Shown here piece after piece: positions 34,659 through 45,132 of a stretch of 64,000 nucleotides of DNA. Both the position numbers and the translations under genes were made by a program. The DNA comes from Paraburkholderia rhynchosiae. Lineage in GTDB: Bacteria > Pseudomonadota > Gammaproteobacteria > Burkholderiales > Burkholderiaceae. The notes under the pieces were generated by a model. That model was not told the DNA's origin. It saw nothing but the letters and a program-made list of their open reading frames with translations, and made no database searches. Each line of letters begins with the position of its first letter. Within the stretch, counting starts at the first letter, position 1. The stretch covers positions 62,001-126,000 of the forward strand of contig NZ_PNXY01000021.1 of assembly GCF_002879865.1 (NCBI RefSeq), given 5' to 3'.

Positions 34659-36215
34659 TCACGACGAGCAACTGACTTCCAGCGAACTCGCCCAGTCGGG
34701 CGGCAACCCGGCATACGCTTCGTGTTCGGGCTGTTCGTCGAACGGACGGCGCAGCACGACGGCCAGACGCTCCACTTCGGAAAAATCCATCTCTTTCGCG
34801 CGGCGGATCGCCGTTTCCGCCAGATGATTGCGAAGTATGAATTTGGGGTTCACTCGGTTCATTGCAATGGCGCGCGCCGCGTCGTCGCGTGTTTCATGGG
34901 ACAGCCGCGCGCGATAGTCGTTCGCCCAGGCGTCAAAGGCGGCGCGGTCGAGGAACAGATCGCGCACCGGCGCATCGCCGCTCGCGTCGTGCTTCGACAT
35001 GCGGGCGAGGTTGCGGAAAGTCAGCGTGAAATCTGCGCGATTCGCGTGCATCAGATCGAACAGGCGGTTGACCAACGGCGCGTCGCCTTCGCGCTCAATT
35101 TCCAGACCGAGCTTCGCCACCATGCGCCGCTCGAGCGCCGGCCCGAAGCGGTCCTTGAAGCCGCCGAGCACGCGCTGGGCGTCTTCGATAGCTTTGTCGC
35201 TGCGCGCGCTTTCCTCGTACCGTTCGCCGAGCAGCGGCAGCAGCCCTTGCGCGAGGCAAAAGAGATTCCAGTACGCGATCTGCGGCTGCATCCGGTAGGC
35301 ATAGCGGCCTTGCGAATCGGAGTGATTGCAGATGTAGCCGGCGTCGAAGCCGTCCATGAAGCCGAATGGACCGTAGTCGATCGTAAGGCCGAGGATCGAC
35401 ATGTTATCGGTGTTCATCACGCCGTGACAGAAGCCGACCGCCTGCCATTCGACCATCAGATCCGCCGTGGATAACACCGCTTCGTTCAGCAACGCGAGAT
35501 ATGGATCGTCGGCTTCGCGGCAATGCGGATAAAAGCGCTCGATCACATGATCCGCGAGCGCGCGCAGCGCGTCGGTGCGATCGTTCGAGTAGAAATGTTC
35601 GAAGTGGCCAAAGCGCACGAAGCTCGGCGAAACGCGCGTGACCACGGCGGCGGTTTCGATTTCCTCACGCCGCACCGGCTGATCGGAGCCGATCACGCAC
35701 AACGCGCGCGTGGTCGGAATGCCGAGGTGATGCATCGCCTCTGAACACAGAAACTCGCGAATCGACGAACGCAGCACCGCCCGACCATCGCCCATGCGCG
35801 AATACGGCGTGCGTCCTGCGCCTTTCAGTTGCAGCTCGAAACGCCGGCCGTTATGTTCGACGTCGCCGAGACCGAGCGCCCGGCCGTCGCCGAGCTGACC
35901 CGCCCACACGCCGAACTGATGCCCCGAATACACCGATGCATAGGGCAACGCCTGCGCTGGCCATTCGCGCGTGGCGTTGCCCGAAAACAGTTCGGCAAAC
36001 GCGGGATCTTTTTCGAGCCCCGGCTCTAACCCGAGTAGCGCGGCCGTCTCGGCGGAGAAGCCGACGAGGTACGGCGCGCTCAGCGGCGCAGCCGGCAGAC
36101 GCGTGAGAAACGTGCTGCCAAGCCGCGCGAACGCGTTTTCGGTGGTGGTGGTAAGAGCTTCGGAAAGTGCCGCCAAAGGCCCGGATGAGCCTGCAATGCT
36201 TGGGGAAAACGACAT
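34659..36215 (-). CDS. selO: Protein adenylyltransferase SelO (YdiU family)
   Basis: 518-residue pseudokinase-fold enzyme that transfers AMP to Ser/Thr/Tyr of target proteins; in E. coli it modifies redox proteins such as glutaredoxin. The ATG at 36215 (MSFSPSIAGS) has GAGG upstream. Seen: YSGHQFGVWAGQLGDGRA, LKGAGRTPYSRMGDGRAVLRSSIREF, GVMNTDNMSILGLTIDYGPFGFMD (metal and catalytic Asp region) and NPKFILRNHLAE. The C-terminal CSS matches the position of the conserved Cys that is selenocysteine in eukaryotes. The minus-strand TACAAT at 36241-36246 may be its -10. Confidence 0.95.
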   Translation of the reverse strand: MSFSPSIAGSSGPLAALSEALTTTTENAFARLGSTFLTRLPAAPLSAPYLVGFSAETAALLGLEPGLEKDPAFAELFSGNATREWPAQALPYASVYSGHQFGVWAGQLGDGRALGLGDVEHNGRRFELQLKGAGRTPYSRMGDGRAVLRSSIREFLCSEAMHHLGIPTTRALCVIGSDQPVRREEIETAAVVTRVSPSFVRFGHFEHFYSNDRTDALRALADHVIERFYPHCREADDPYLALLNEAVLSTADLMVEWQAVGFCHGVMNTDNMSILGLTIDYGPFGFMDGFDAGYICNHSDSQGRYAYRMQPQIAYWNLFCLAQGLLPLLGERYEESARSDKAIEDAQRVLGGFKDRFGPALERRMVAKLGLEIEREGDAPLVNRLFDLMHANRADFTLTFRNLARMSKHDASGDAPVRDLFLDRAAFDAWANDYRARLSHETRDDAARAIAMNRVNPKFILRNHLAETAIRRAKEMDFSEVERLAVVLRRPFDEQPEHEAYAGLPPDWASSLEVSCSS

Positions 36216-36461
36216 GTTGAGCGCCTCACTATTAACCGATATTGTAAGTCCGCACCCGCGGCGCTGCTGGCGGCCCGCCCGGTGGGCCATGCGTGGCGGA
36301 GATGTTGCCGATGCGGTGGTCGATTCAGTGGCCGATGCGTCGACTCGCTTGCCAACTGCATGAGCAATTTCGCTGCCGCGCCAGTAGGCCGCGTACGGCG
36401 CTCCCCGAGCTGTACTCTAAAAGCAAACAAGGCTGGCAACCTATCGCATGGGACGACTTTT

Positions 36462-38147
<1,686 letters not shown>

Positions 38148-38333
38148 CGATAAATTGAACGAGCGTGCTTTTTTGTGTATTCTGCCTGCTGACACCGGAA
38201 CGGCCGACCTGAAGTTGCAGACGAAGGTTGGAGCACCCGAGCTGGACGATATGTCGGCTCGATGAACCGGACAGGCGGCGCGCGCTGCGCCGCCTCATCT
38301 CATAGATGCGATGGATCGCATGGAGGCAGGCAG

Positions 38334-40415
38334 ATGGCAGTGGACTACACAACTCATGACGGCGTGGCCGTCATCACGCTGAACAATCCTCCCGTGAACG
38401 GCCTCGGCCTGTCGACGCGGGCGGGGATCGTCGAAGGCATCGAGCGCGCGCAGGACGATCCGGCCATCAAGGCCATCGTGCTGACGGGCGCAGGCAATGC
38501 CTTCTCGGGCGGCGCCGACATCACCGAATTCAATACGCCGAAAGCCACCCAGGAGCCGACGCTCGCCACCGTCATCAAGACCGTGGAAAGCAGCGCGAAG
38601 CCGGTAGTCGCGGCGATTCACAGCGTCGCGATGGGCGGCGGCCTGGAACTCGCGCTCGGCGCGCATTACCGCATTGCTGCGCCCGGCGCGCAGATCGCGT
38701 TGCCCGAAGTGAAGCTCGGCATTCTGCCGGGCGCGGGCGGCACACAGCGTCTGCCGCGTGCAATCGGCCTCGAAGCCGCGCTTAACATGATCGTCTCCGG
38801 CGCGCCTGTTATGTCGCAAGTGCTGGCTCATTCTGGTCTCTTCGACGAACTCGAAGGCGAACTCGCCGAAGCGGCGCTCGCGTTTGCCCGCAAGGCCGGC
38901 GCGAAAGAAGGCCCGCATCCGAAGGTGCGCGAGCGCAAGATCGAGCATCCGAACGCAGAGGGTTTCATTCAGTTCGCGCGCAATAGCGTCGCGGTGCTCG
39001 CGAAGAATTTCCCCGCGCCGCTCAAATGTATCGATGCGGTGGAAGCAGGCGTGAAGATCGGCTTCGACAAGGGCCTCGCGTTCGAACGCGAATGCTTTGT
39101 CGCACTCGTGCAAACGCCCGAGAGTCGCGCGCTGCGTCATGCGTTCTTCGGGGAACGCGCGGCGAGCAAGATCCCTGACGTGCCTGCCGATACGCCGGTG
39201 CGCGAAATCAGACAGGTCGCGGTGATTGGCGCAGGCACGATGGGCGGCGGCATTGCGATGAACTTCATCAACGTGGGCATTCCGGTCACGCTGCTCGAAA
39301 CGAAACAGGAAGCGCTCGACCGCGGTCTCGCCACGATTCGCAAGAACTACGAAGCCAGCGTGAAGAAGGGCAAGCTCAAGCCCGAAGCGCTCGAAGAGCG
39401 CATGGCCCTGGTTACGCCCACGCTTTCCTACGACGACCTGAAAAACGCCGACCTGATTGTCGAAGCGGTGTTCGAGGAACTGGGTGTGAAAGAACAGGTA
39501 TTCAAGCGTCTCGACGAAGTCGCGAAATCCGGTGCAATCCTCGCTTCGAACACATCGACGCTCGATGTGGACAAGATCGCCGCCTTTACGAAGCGCCCGC
39601 AAGACGTGGTCGGCATGCACTTCTTCAGCCCGGCCAACGTGATGAAGCTGCTTGAAGTGGTGCGCGGCAAGCAGACCGCGAAAGACGTGCTCGCCACCGT
39701 CATGAAGCTCGCGAAGAAGATCAGAAAGACCGCGGTGGTGTCGGGCGTATGCGACGGTTTTATCGGCAACCGGATGATCGAGCAGTACATTCGCCAGGCG
39801 CTCTTCATGCTCGAAGAGGGCGCGCTGCCCGCGCAAGTCGATCGCGCAATCGAAAAATTCGGCTTCGCGATGGGCCCGTTCCGCATGAGCGATCTGGCCG
39901 GCAACGACATCGGCTGGGCGATCCGCAAGCGCCGCTATCACGAATATCCGGAGATGCACTACTCGAAGATCGCCGACCGCCTGTGCGAGACGGGGCGCTT
40001 CGGCCAGAAAACCGGCGGCGGCTGGTACGACTACAAGGCGGGCGACCGCACCGCTCATCCGTCGAAAGTGGTCGACGACATGATCGTCGCCTACTCGAAG
40101 GAAACGAACACGGAGCGCCGCAAGATCAGCGACGAGGAAATCGTCGAACGCCTCGTGTTCGCGCTCGTGAATGAAGGCGCGAAGATTCTCGAAGAAGGCA
40201 TTGCGTCGAAAGCGTCGGACATCGACATGGTCTATCTGACCGGCTACGGCTTTCCGCTCTATCGCGGCGGCCCGATGCTGTACGCGGATACGGTCGGCCT
40301 CTACAACGTCGAGCGCGCGATTCGCCGCTACGCATCGCGGCCGAACGGCGACGCATGGCAACTCGCACCGCGCATCGCCGAACTCGCGGCGCAGGGTCGG
40401 GGCTTTAACGGCTGA
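38334..40415 (+). CDS. Fused enoyl-CoA hydratase / 3-hydroxyacyl-CoA dehydrogenase
   Basis: 693-residue bifunctional beta-oxidation enzyme (FadJ/FadB-like). The ATG at 38334 (MAVDYTTHDGV) has GGAGG upstream. The N-terminal crotonase domain carries GNAFSGGADITEF (oxyanion hole), MGGGLELALG and LPEVKLGILPGAGGTQRLPR with the catalytic Glu. The dehydrogenase domain starts near residue 295 with the NAD motif VIGAGTMGGGIA, then NTSTLDVDKIA, VGMHFFSPANVMKLLEVV and the C-terminal AMGPFRMSDLAGND repeat. Converts enoyl-CoA to 3-ketoacyl-CoA, the substrate of the thiolase encoded 120 bases downstream. No acyl-CoA dehydrogenase gene lies in the window. Confidence 0.95.
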   Translation: MAVDYTTHDGVAVITLNNPPVNGLGLSTRAGIVEGIERAQDDPAIKAIVLTGAGNAFSGGADITEFNTPKATQEPTLATVIKTVESSAKPVVAAIHSVAMGGGLELALGAHYRIAAPGAQIALPEVKLGILPGAGGTQRLPRAIGLEAALNMIVSGAPVMSQVLAHSGLFDELEGELAEAALAFARKAGAKEGPHPKVRERKIEHPNAEGFIQFARNSVAVLAKNFPAPLKCIDAVEAGVKIGFDKGLAFERECFVALVQTPESRALRHAFFGERAASKIPDVPADTPVREIRQVAVIGAGTMGGGIAMNFINVGIPVTLLETKQEALDRGLATIRKNYEASVKKGKLKPEALEERMALVTPTLSYDDLKNADLIVEAVFEELGVKEQVFKRLDEVAKSGAILASNTSTLDVDKIAAFTKRPQDVVGMHFFSPANVMKLLEVVRGKQTAKDVLATVMKLAKKIRKTAVVSGVCDGFIGNRMIEQYIRQALFMLEEGALPAQVDRAIEKFGFAMGPFRMSDLAGNDIGWAIRKRRYHEYPEMHYSKIADRLCETGRFGQKTGGGWYDYKAGDRTAHPSKVVDDMIVAYSKETNTERRKISDEEIVERLVFALVNEGAKILEEGIASKASDIDMVYLTGYGFPLYRGGPMLYADTVGLYNVERAIRRYASRPNGDAWQLAPRIAELAAQGRGFNG

Positions 40416-40535
40416 CGCGGCACACACGCCGCTCGCATCACATGACTGAGGTGGCGCCGCTGATTGCCGCGCGGCGACGAGATCGCCCGCACCGACGCAT
40501 GCGCCACCATCGACATCTACAGGCAGGAGACTTGC

Positions 40536-41714
40536 ATGACTGATGCTGTAATCGTATCGACCGCCCGGACGGGGCTCGCCAAATCATGGCGCGGCGGTTT
40601 CAACATGACGCACGGCGCGACGCTCGGCGGCCATGTGACGCAGGCCGCCGTCGAACGCGCGAAGCTCGACCCGGCGCGCGTCGAGGACGTGATCATGGGC
40701 TGCGCCAATCCTGAAGGCGCGACTGGCATGAACATCGCGCGGCAAATCGCGTTGCGCGCTGGCTTGCCGGTCAGCGTGCCGGGCATGACCGTCAACCGTT
40801 TCTGTTCTTCGGGATTGCAAACCATCGCGCTGGCCGCGCAACGCGTGATCGCCGGGGAAGGCGACGTGTTTGTGGCGGGCGGCGTGGAATCCATCTCGTG
40901 CGTGCAGAACGAGATGAACCAGCACATGATGGCCGACGGCTGGCTCAGCAAAAACAAGCCGGAAATTTACTGGTCGATGCTGCAGACCGCCGAGAACGTC
41001 GCGAAACGTTATTCGATTTCGAAAGAGCGTCAGGATGAATACGGCGTGCGTTCGCAGCAGCGCGCCGCGGCCGCGCTCGAAGCCGGCAAGTTCAACGACG
41101 AGATCGTGCCGTTGACGGTGCTCGCGGGCGTCGCCGATAAAGCGACCGGGCGTCTGTACACTAAGGAGGTGACCGTCAGCGGCGACGAGGGTATTCGCGC
41201 GGACACGACGCTCGAGGGCGTGTCGAAAATCCGCACCGCGCTGCCGGGCGGCGTCATCACCGCAGGCAACGCGAGCCAGTTCTCGGACGGCGCATCGGCT
41301 TGCGTGGTGATGAACGCGACGGTCGCGGAGCGTGAAGGGCTTCAGCCGCTGGGTGTTTTCCGGGGCTTCGCGGTGGCCGGTTGTGAACCGGACGAGATGG
41401 GCATTGGCCCGGTGTTCGCGGTGCCGAAGTTGCTCAAGCAGGCGGGGCTGAAAGTCGAGGACATCGACCTGTGGGAGTTGAACGAAGCGTTCGCGGTTCA
41501 GGTGCTGTATTGCGCCGACAAGCTCGGCATTCCGCATGACCGTCTGAACGTGAACGGTGGCGCGATCGCCGTCGGTCATCCGTATGGCGTGTCGGGCGCG
41601 CGCCTCACCGGGCATGCGCTGATCGAAGGCAAACGGCGCGGCGCGAAGCTGGTTGTGGTGACGATGTGTATCGGTGGCGGGCAGGGCGCGGCGGGCCTGT
41701 TCGAAGTCGCGTAA
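40536..41714 (+). CDS. Acetyl-CoA acyltransferase (thiolase)
   Basis: 392-residue thiolase that cleaves 3-ketoacyl-CoA with CoA or condenses two acetyl-CoA. The ATG at 40536 (MTDAVIVSTARTGLAK) follows a CAGGAG. Nucleophile Cys90 is in NRFCSSGLQ; the distal motifs NVNGGAIAVGHPYGVSGAR (His) and CIGGGQGAAGLFE (Cys) are complete. The C-terminal half ELNEAFAVQVLYC is typical. It completes the synthetase / hydratase-dehydrogenase / thiolase series. Direction of the reaction cannot be told; the context favours degradation. Confidence 0.96.
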   Translation: MTDAVIVSTARTGLAKSWRGGFNMTHGATLGGHVTQAAVERAKLDPARVEDVIMGCANPEGATGMNIARQIALRAGLPVSVPGMTVNRFCSSGLQTIALAAQRVIAGEGDVFVAGGVESISCVQNEMNQHMMADGWLSKNKPEIYWSMLQTAENVAKRYSISKERQDEYGVRSQQRAAAALEAGKFNDEIVPLTVLAGVADKATGRLYTKEVTVSGDEGIRADTTLEGVSKIRTALPGGVITAGNASQFSDGASACVVMNATVAEREGLQPLGVFRGFAVAGCEPDEMGIGPVFAVPKLLKQAGLKVEDIDLWELNEAFAVQVLYCADKLGIPHDRLNVNGGAIAVGHPYGVSGARLTGHALIEGKRRGAKLVVVTMCIGGGQGAAGLFEVA

Positions 41715-41723
41715 TCACGTAGA

Positions 41724-42242
41724 TCACGGCATGGCCGTGCCGAGCGCGGGCAGGCTCAGCGTGCCTTGATCGACGAAACGCGTCGTGCCGGTCAGGCCGC
41801 GCGCGAGCTTGCCGCGCAGAATGTATGGAATCTGCCCCGACTGCGGGGAGTCTCCCTGCATGGCGCCAGCGAATGCGAATGCTTGGCGTACCGCGGCGAA
41901 AGCGGGCACCGTCAACGGCACATTGAGCACGGTTTCGCCGAAGCGCGGCACCGTGCCGATCTGATCGCTGACGCCGCTGGCAAACGGCTTGCCGTTCAAT
42001 TCGAGATCGAGCGACACGCCGTTGAAACTGACCGCCGATTCGTTCGGATTCTGCACGCGCAGTTTCACGTTGAAGCGCATCTCCAGGCCTTGGCTTTCGA
42101 TCGGTTCAATGCCGGCCACGCTCACGCGCATTGGGTCGCCGCCGAACAGCCCGGCGCATCCATTCAGCGTCAGCGCAAAGACCGCGAAAAGCGCGGCCGC
42201 GCGGCAAAGGCGCGTGCTGAACAGCATGCGGATAAAGGACAT
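41724..42242 (-). CDS. LEA type 2 family lipoprotein
   Basis: 172-residue predicted lipoprotein: signal MSFIRMLFSTRLCRAAALFA ending in LNGC, mature start AGLFGGDPMRVSVAGIEPI. The rest is a single LEA_2/WHy-type beta-sandwich (GLEMRFNVKLRVQNPNESAV, GVSLDLELNGKPFASGV, VLNVPLTVPAFAAVRQ). The start at 42242 has AGGTG eight bases upstream; 42272 is an alternative. The role is unknown; the fold occurs in desiccation and envelope proteins. It is convergent with the thiolase gene at only 9 bases. A long open frame continuing upstream to 43736 runs antisense to the MocR gene and is not real. Confidence 0.85.
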   Translation of the reverse strand: MSFIRMLFSTRLCRAAALFAVFALTLNGCAGLFGGDPMRVSVAGIEPIESQGLEMRFNVKLRVQNPNESAVSFNGVSLDLELNGKPFASGVSDQIGTVPRFGETVLNVPLTVPAFAAVRQAFAFAGAMQGDSPQSGQIPYILRGKLARGLTGTTRFVDQGTLSLPALGTAMP

Positions 42243-42307
42243 GACCGGCACCTCGAAGAGCGGATTGGTCATGCATTGTAGCTGCCGATGCATGCCGCGC
42301 GGGCATG

Positions 42308-42664
42308 TCAGGCGGCGCGTCCCAGCGTCATTTTGACGAGCGCGGCAAGGTGACGCGCGGCGCTGCCAACCACGTTGTTGCCTTGTGCTTGCGCACGTGA
42401 GGGTTGCAGCACGAACGCCGCAACCGGCCCATGCGCCGCGCTGATCGACACAGTGCCCCGTTGTGGCGTCACGAAGCACTGGCCTTCGCGCAGCGTGATC
42501 GACGTCGAGGGAACGGCGTCGCCGAGCCACGCGAGCGAATGATCGCGGAACTCCAGTTGCAGATCGCCTTGAACCGCGACGATGGAGCTTCGTGCGCGCA
42601 GGTCGTGCATGGCGACCTGACCGGCGGCGAGGCGGGACGGAGTGGTGTTGGCACGAGCTGACAT
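42308..42664 (-). CDS. DUF2917 domain-containing protein
   Basis: 118-residue small protein without signal peptide or membrane segment. The centre (IVAVQGDLQLEFRDHSLAWLGDAVPSTSI, LREGQCFVTPQRGTVSISA) reads as a cupin-like beta structure and matches my recollection of DUF2917, often found beside MocR-type regulators, as here. Function unknown. Divergent from the MocR gene over 178 bases that contain an inverted pair of CGGTAC/GTATCGG-type elements, so the regulator may control it. Confidence 0.65.
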   Translation of the reverse strand: MSARANTTPSRLAAGQVAMHDLRARSSIVAVQGDLQLEFRDHSLAWLGDAVPSTSITLREGQCFVTPQRGTVSISAAHGPVAAFVLQPSRAQAQGNNVVGSAARHLAALVKMTLGRAA

Positions 42665-42747
42665 GACCGATTCCCTTAGACCGTTTGCATGCCACCCAGC
42701 ATAGTGAGCCGGTCCACGTGAAAACAGCCTCAGGCATCGACAATCTG

Positions 42748-42786
42748 AACCGGTACAACGTACTCATTGCGCGCGCTGTATCGGTT
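42748..42786. promoter_or_regulatory. Candidate MocR-type operator between DUF2917 and mocR
   Basis: AACCGGTAC at 42748-42756 and its inverted near-copy GTATCGGTT at 42778-42786 (one mismatch), centres 30 bp apart, about three helical turns. Regulators of this class bind spaced half-sites upstream of their own gene; binding here is inferred. Confidence 0.45.
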
Positions 42787-42842
42787 GGAATCACGGCGAT
42801 GTGTATCTGTCGCGGTGCAGCGACTGTGCGCACCATCGGCTT

Positions 42843-44384
42843 ATGAACCAGCTCTCTCGTACTGAACCGCTCACGCAAACGCTCGCGCACACGCCCACGC
42901 ACATCACGCCTGCGGATGAATCGCCGGTGAGCCAGGCTCTTTACCGGCAACTGGCCGAACAGTACCGCCGCGCGATCTGCAACGGCGTGCTGCGTCCGGG
43001 CGAGCGCATGCCGTCGATCCGCGCGTTCATGCAGCGTCACGGCGTGAGTCTCGCGACCGCGACGGAGAGCTACCGCGTACTCGAACGTGAAGCGCTGATC
43101 GAGGCACGGCCGCGCGCCGGCTATTTCGTGCGCGCTTCGCAAACTGCTGCGTTGCCCGCCGCGTCGGAACCCGACATCGCAACGATGCCGCGCGCCGCGC
43201 AGTTCGTCGGCATTCACTCGGCGATATCGGCCATCGTCTCGCAATACCAGCGCTATCCGGACGCGTTCAATCTCGGCGGCGCAACGGCTTCTCCGGATCT
43301 CTATCCAACCGACGCGTTGCAGAAAGCCGCGCTGCGCGCGTTGCGCCGGCGGCCCACGTTGCTGACCGCGGCCGGACCGGATCAGGGCGATCCGGCGTTG
43401 CGCGCGATCGTCGCGCGTCGCGCGTTCGACGCCGGCATCCAGATCGGCGCGGACGACGTCATCATGACGCACGGCGGGATCGAGGCGGTCAATCTCGCGT
43501 TGCGCGCGGTGACGCAGCCGGGAGATACTGTCGCCGTCGAATCGCCGTGTTTTTTCGGTCTCTTGCAGGCGCTGGAAAGTCTCGGACTGCGCGCGCTCGA
43601 AATTCCGGCGAGCCCGACTACCGGGCTCGCCATCGAAGCGCTCGATTTCGCATTGCAAACACAGCCCGACATCAAGGCCGTGGTGGTCGTGCCGAATCTG
43701 CAGAATCCGCTTGGCAGCGTGATGCCCGACGCGCACAAGGCGAGGCTGGTCGAACTATGCGCGCGGGCCGGCATTGCGCTGATCGAGGACGATCCGTATC
43801 GTGAGCTCGTCGATATCGCACAGCCGCTCCGCTCGCTGAAGGCCTGGGATATGGACGGCACCGTGATCCATTGCACGTCGTTCAACAAAACCCTCGCGCC
43901 CGGCATGCGGATCGGCTGGATCAACGGCGGCCGATGGCATCCGCGTATCGGCATGTTGAAGTTTGCGCAGTCGCGTCACAACGAGCAGTTGTCGCAAGTC
44001 GTGCTCGCGGAGTTTCTGCAGACGAACGCGTATGAGCGCCATTTGCGCCGCTTGCGCGACCGGCTGCGGGTTCAGCGTGAGCGGATGTCGGCGGCGATCG
44101 GCGCGTCTTTTCCCGAAGGCACGCGTTTTACACCGCCCGCCGGCGGCATCTTCTTCTGGATCGAGTTGCCGCGCGAGGTCTCGTCGGCCGCTTTCTTCGA
44201 TGCCGCTTTGAAAGAGGGCATTCGCGTGATGCCGGGCACGGTGTTTTCAAACTCGGGGCGCTTCGATCGGTTCATTCGCCTCAGTTGTCCGAGCACGGAT
44301 CTCGATCTCGCGGACGAAGCCGTGCGCCGCTTGGGGCGGCTCGCAACAGGCATGGCGGCACGCATGGCCACCCAGGCTGCGTGA
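42843..44384 (+). CDS. MocR-family regulator (GntR helix-turn-helix fused to PLP aminotransferase domain)
   Basis: 513 residues. The N-terminal winged helix (PVSQALYRQLAEQYRRAICNG, RMPSIRAFMQRHGVSLATATESYRVLERE) spans about residues 35-100; the rest is a fold-type-I aminotransferase domain with ALIEDDPYRELVD and the PLP-binding Lys in HCTSFNKTLAPGMRIGW. Members sense PLP-linked compounds (GabR, PdxR, TauR) and often regulate their neighbour. I place the start at 42843 (MNQLSRTEPL). Divergent from the DUF2917 gene with a candidate operator between them. Ligand unknown. Confidence 0.93.
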   Translation: MNQLSRTEPLTQTLAHTPTHITPADESPVSQALYRQLAEQYRRAICNGVLRPGERMPSIRAFMQRHGVSLATATESYRVLEREALIEARPRAGYFVRASQTAALPAASEPDIATMPRAAQFVGIHSAISAIVSQYQRYPDAFNLGGATASPDLYPTDALQKAALRALRRRPTLLTAAGPDQGDPALRAIVARRAFDAGIQIGADDVIMTHGGIEAVNLALRAVTQPGDTVAVESPCFFGLLQALESLGLRALEIPASPTTGLAIEALDFALQTQPDIKAVVVVPNLQNPLGSVMPDAHKARLVELCARAGIALIEDDPYRELVDIAQPLRSLKAWDMDGTVIHCTSFNKTLAPGMRIGWINGGRWHPRIGMLKFAQSRHNEQLSQVVLAEFLQTNAYERHLRRLRDRLRVQRERMSAAIGASFPEGTRFTPPAGGIFFWIELPREVSSAAFFDAALKEGIRVMPGTVFSNSGRFDRFIRLSCPSTDLDLADEAVRRLGRLATGMAARMATQAA

Positions 44385-44515
44385 ATGGATCGCGGCGTCC
44401 TTAACGATGCCGGCCCATCACCGCGAGATGCCATAGCGGGTATCATTTCCTCTCTTCTGGCGCGATGCGTCCACGCGCATCAATTGCGCGCCGCGCCAAT
44501 GTCAACACAGGAAAT

Positions 44516-45013
44516 ATGAAAGCAGCAATGACCGATTCTTCTTCATCCACCGCGGGCAGCGCGTCGTTGCCTGAAAGTCCGTTCGTCGACCGGCTTGGCG
44601 CGCAACTGGTGTCGGCGGCGGACGGCGTCAGCGAACTCGTGCTGCCCTTGCTCCCTGAGCATATGAATACGTGGGACGTCGCGCACGGCGGCGTGACCAT
44701 GACGCTTGCCGACCTCGCGCTCGCGATGGCCGCGCGCAGTCTCGCGGGCGACGGCGTCGGCGTGGTCACCATCGAAATGAAGGTCAACTTCATGCAGCCT
44801 GGCCGCGGCGAATTGCGCGCGAACGGCCGCGTGCTGCACCGCTCGACCACGATGGCCTATTGCGAAGGCGAGATTCGCGACAGCGAAGGTCACTTCGTCG
44901 CCAAGGCGCTCGGCACGTTCAAATACATGCGCCGTCTCGCCGTGGGCCGCGATGTGACGCGTCAGCGTTTGCGCAGCGACCCTTCGGCGAAACCCGGTCC
45001 TAGCGACGGTTGA
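44516..45013 (+). CDS. PaaI-family hotdog thioesterase
   Basis: 165-residue acyl-CoA thioesterase of the hotdog fold, expected to hydrolyse aryl- or acyl-CoA esters in the cytosol. The ATG at 44516 (MKAAMTDSSSS) follows AGGAA. Typical core: LLPEHMNTWDVAHGGVTMTLADLALAMA, with the HGG signature and the acidic residue of the catalytic helix, then VVTIEMKVNFMQPGRGELRANGRV and EGEIRDSEGHFVAKALGTFKYM. It begins a run of plus-strand genes (MDR oxidoreductase, SDR, esterase) that suggests peripheral lipid or aromatic metabolism. Confidence 0.92.
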   Translation: MKAAMTDSSSSTAGSASLPESPFVDRLGAQLVSAADGVSELVLPLLPEHMNTWDVAHGGVTMTLADLALAMAARSLAGDGVGVVTIEMKVNFMQPGRGELRANGRVLHRSTTMAYCEGEIRDSEGHFVAKALGTFKYMRRLAVGRDVTRQRLRSDPSAKPGPSDG

Positions 45014-45132
45014 ACATGCGCGCACGCTTGCAGCCTTTGAGCATGCATTCGCACAGTAGACGCCGGTTAGATCCGTAACTGCTTCGGTAACGAAATCCAT
45101 AAGGCAATCCGCCACTCAAGGAGACGATCCTC

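Noticed and set aside
38295..40427. Minus-strand open frame of 710 codons over the hydratase-dehydrogenase gene
   Set aside because: Arg/His-rich antisense shadow, no recognisable domain.
42273..43736. Minus-strand open frame extending the LEA2 lipoprotein upstream by about 500 codons
   Set aside because: It is the complement of the MocR gene and has no family similarity; a lipoprotein signal begins at 42242.
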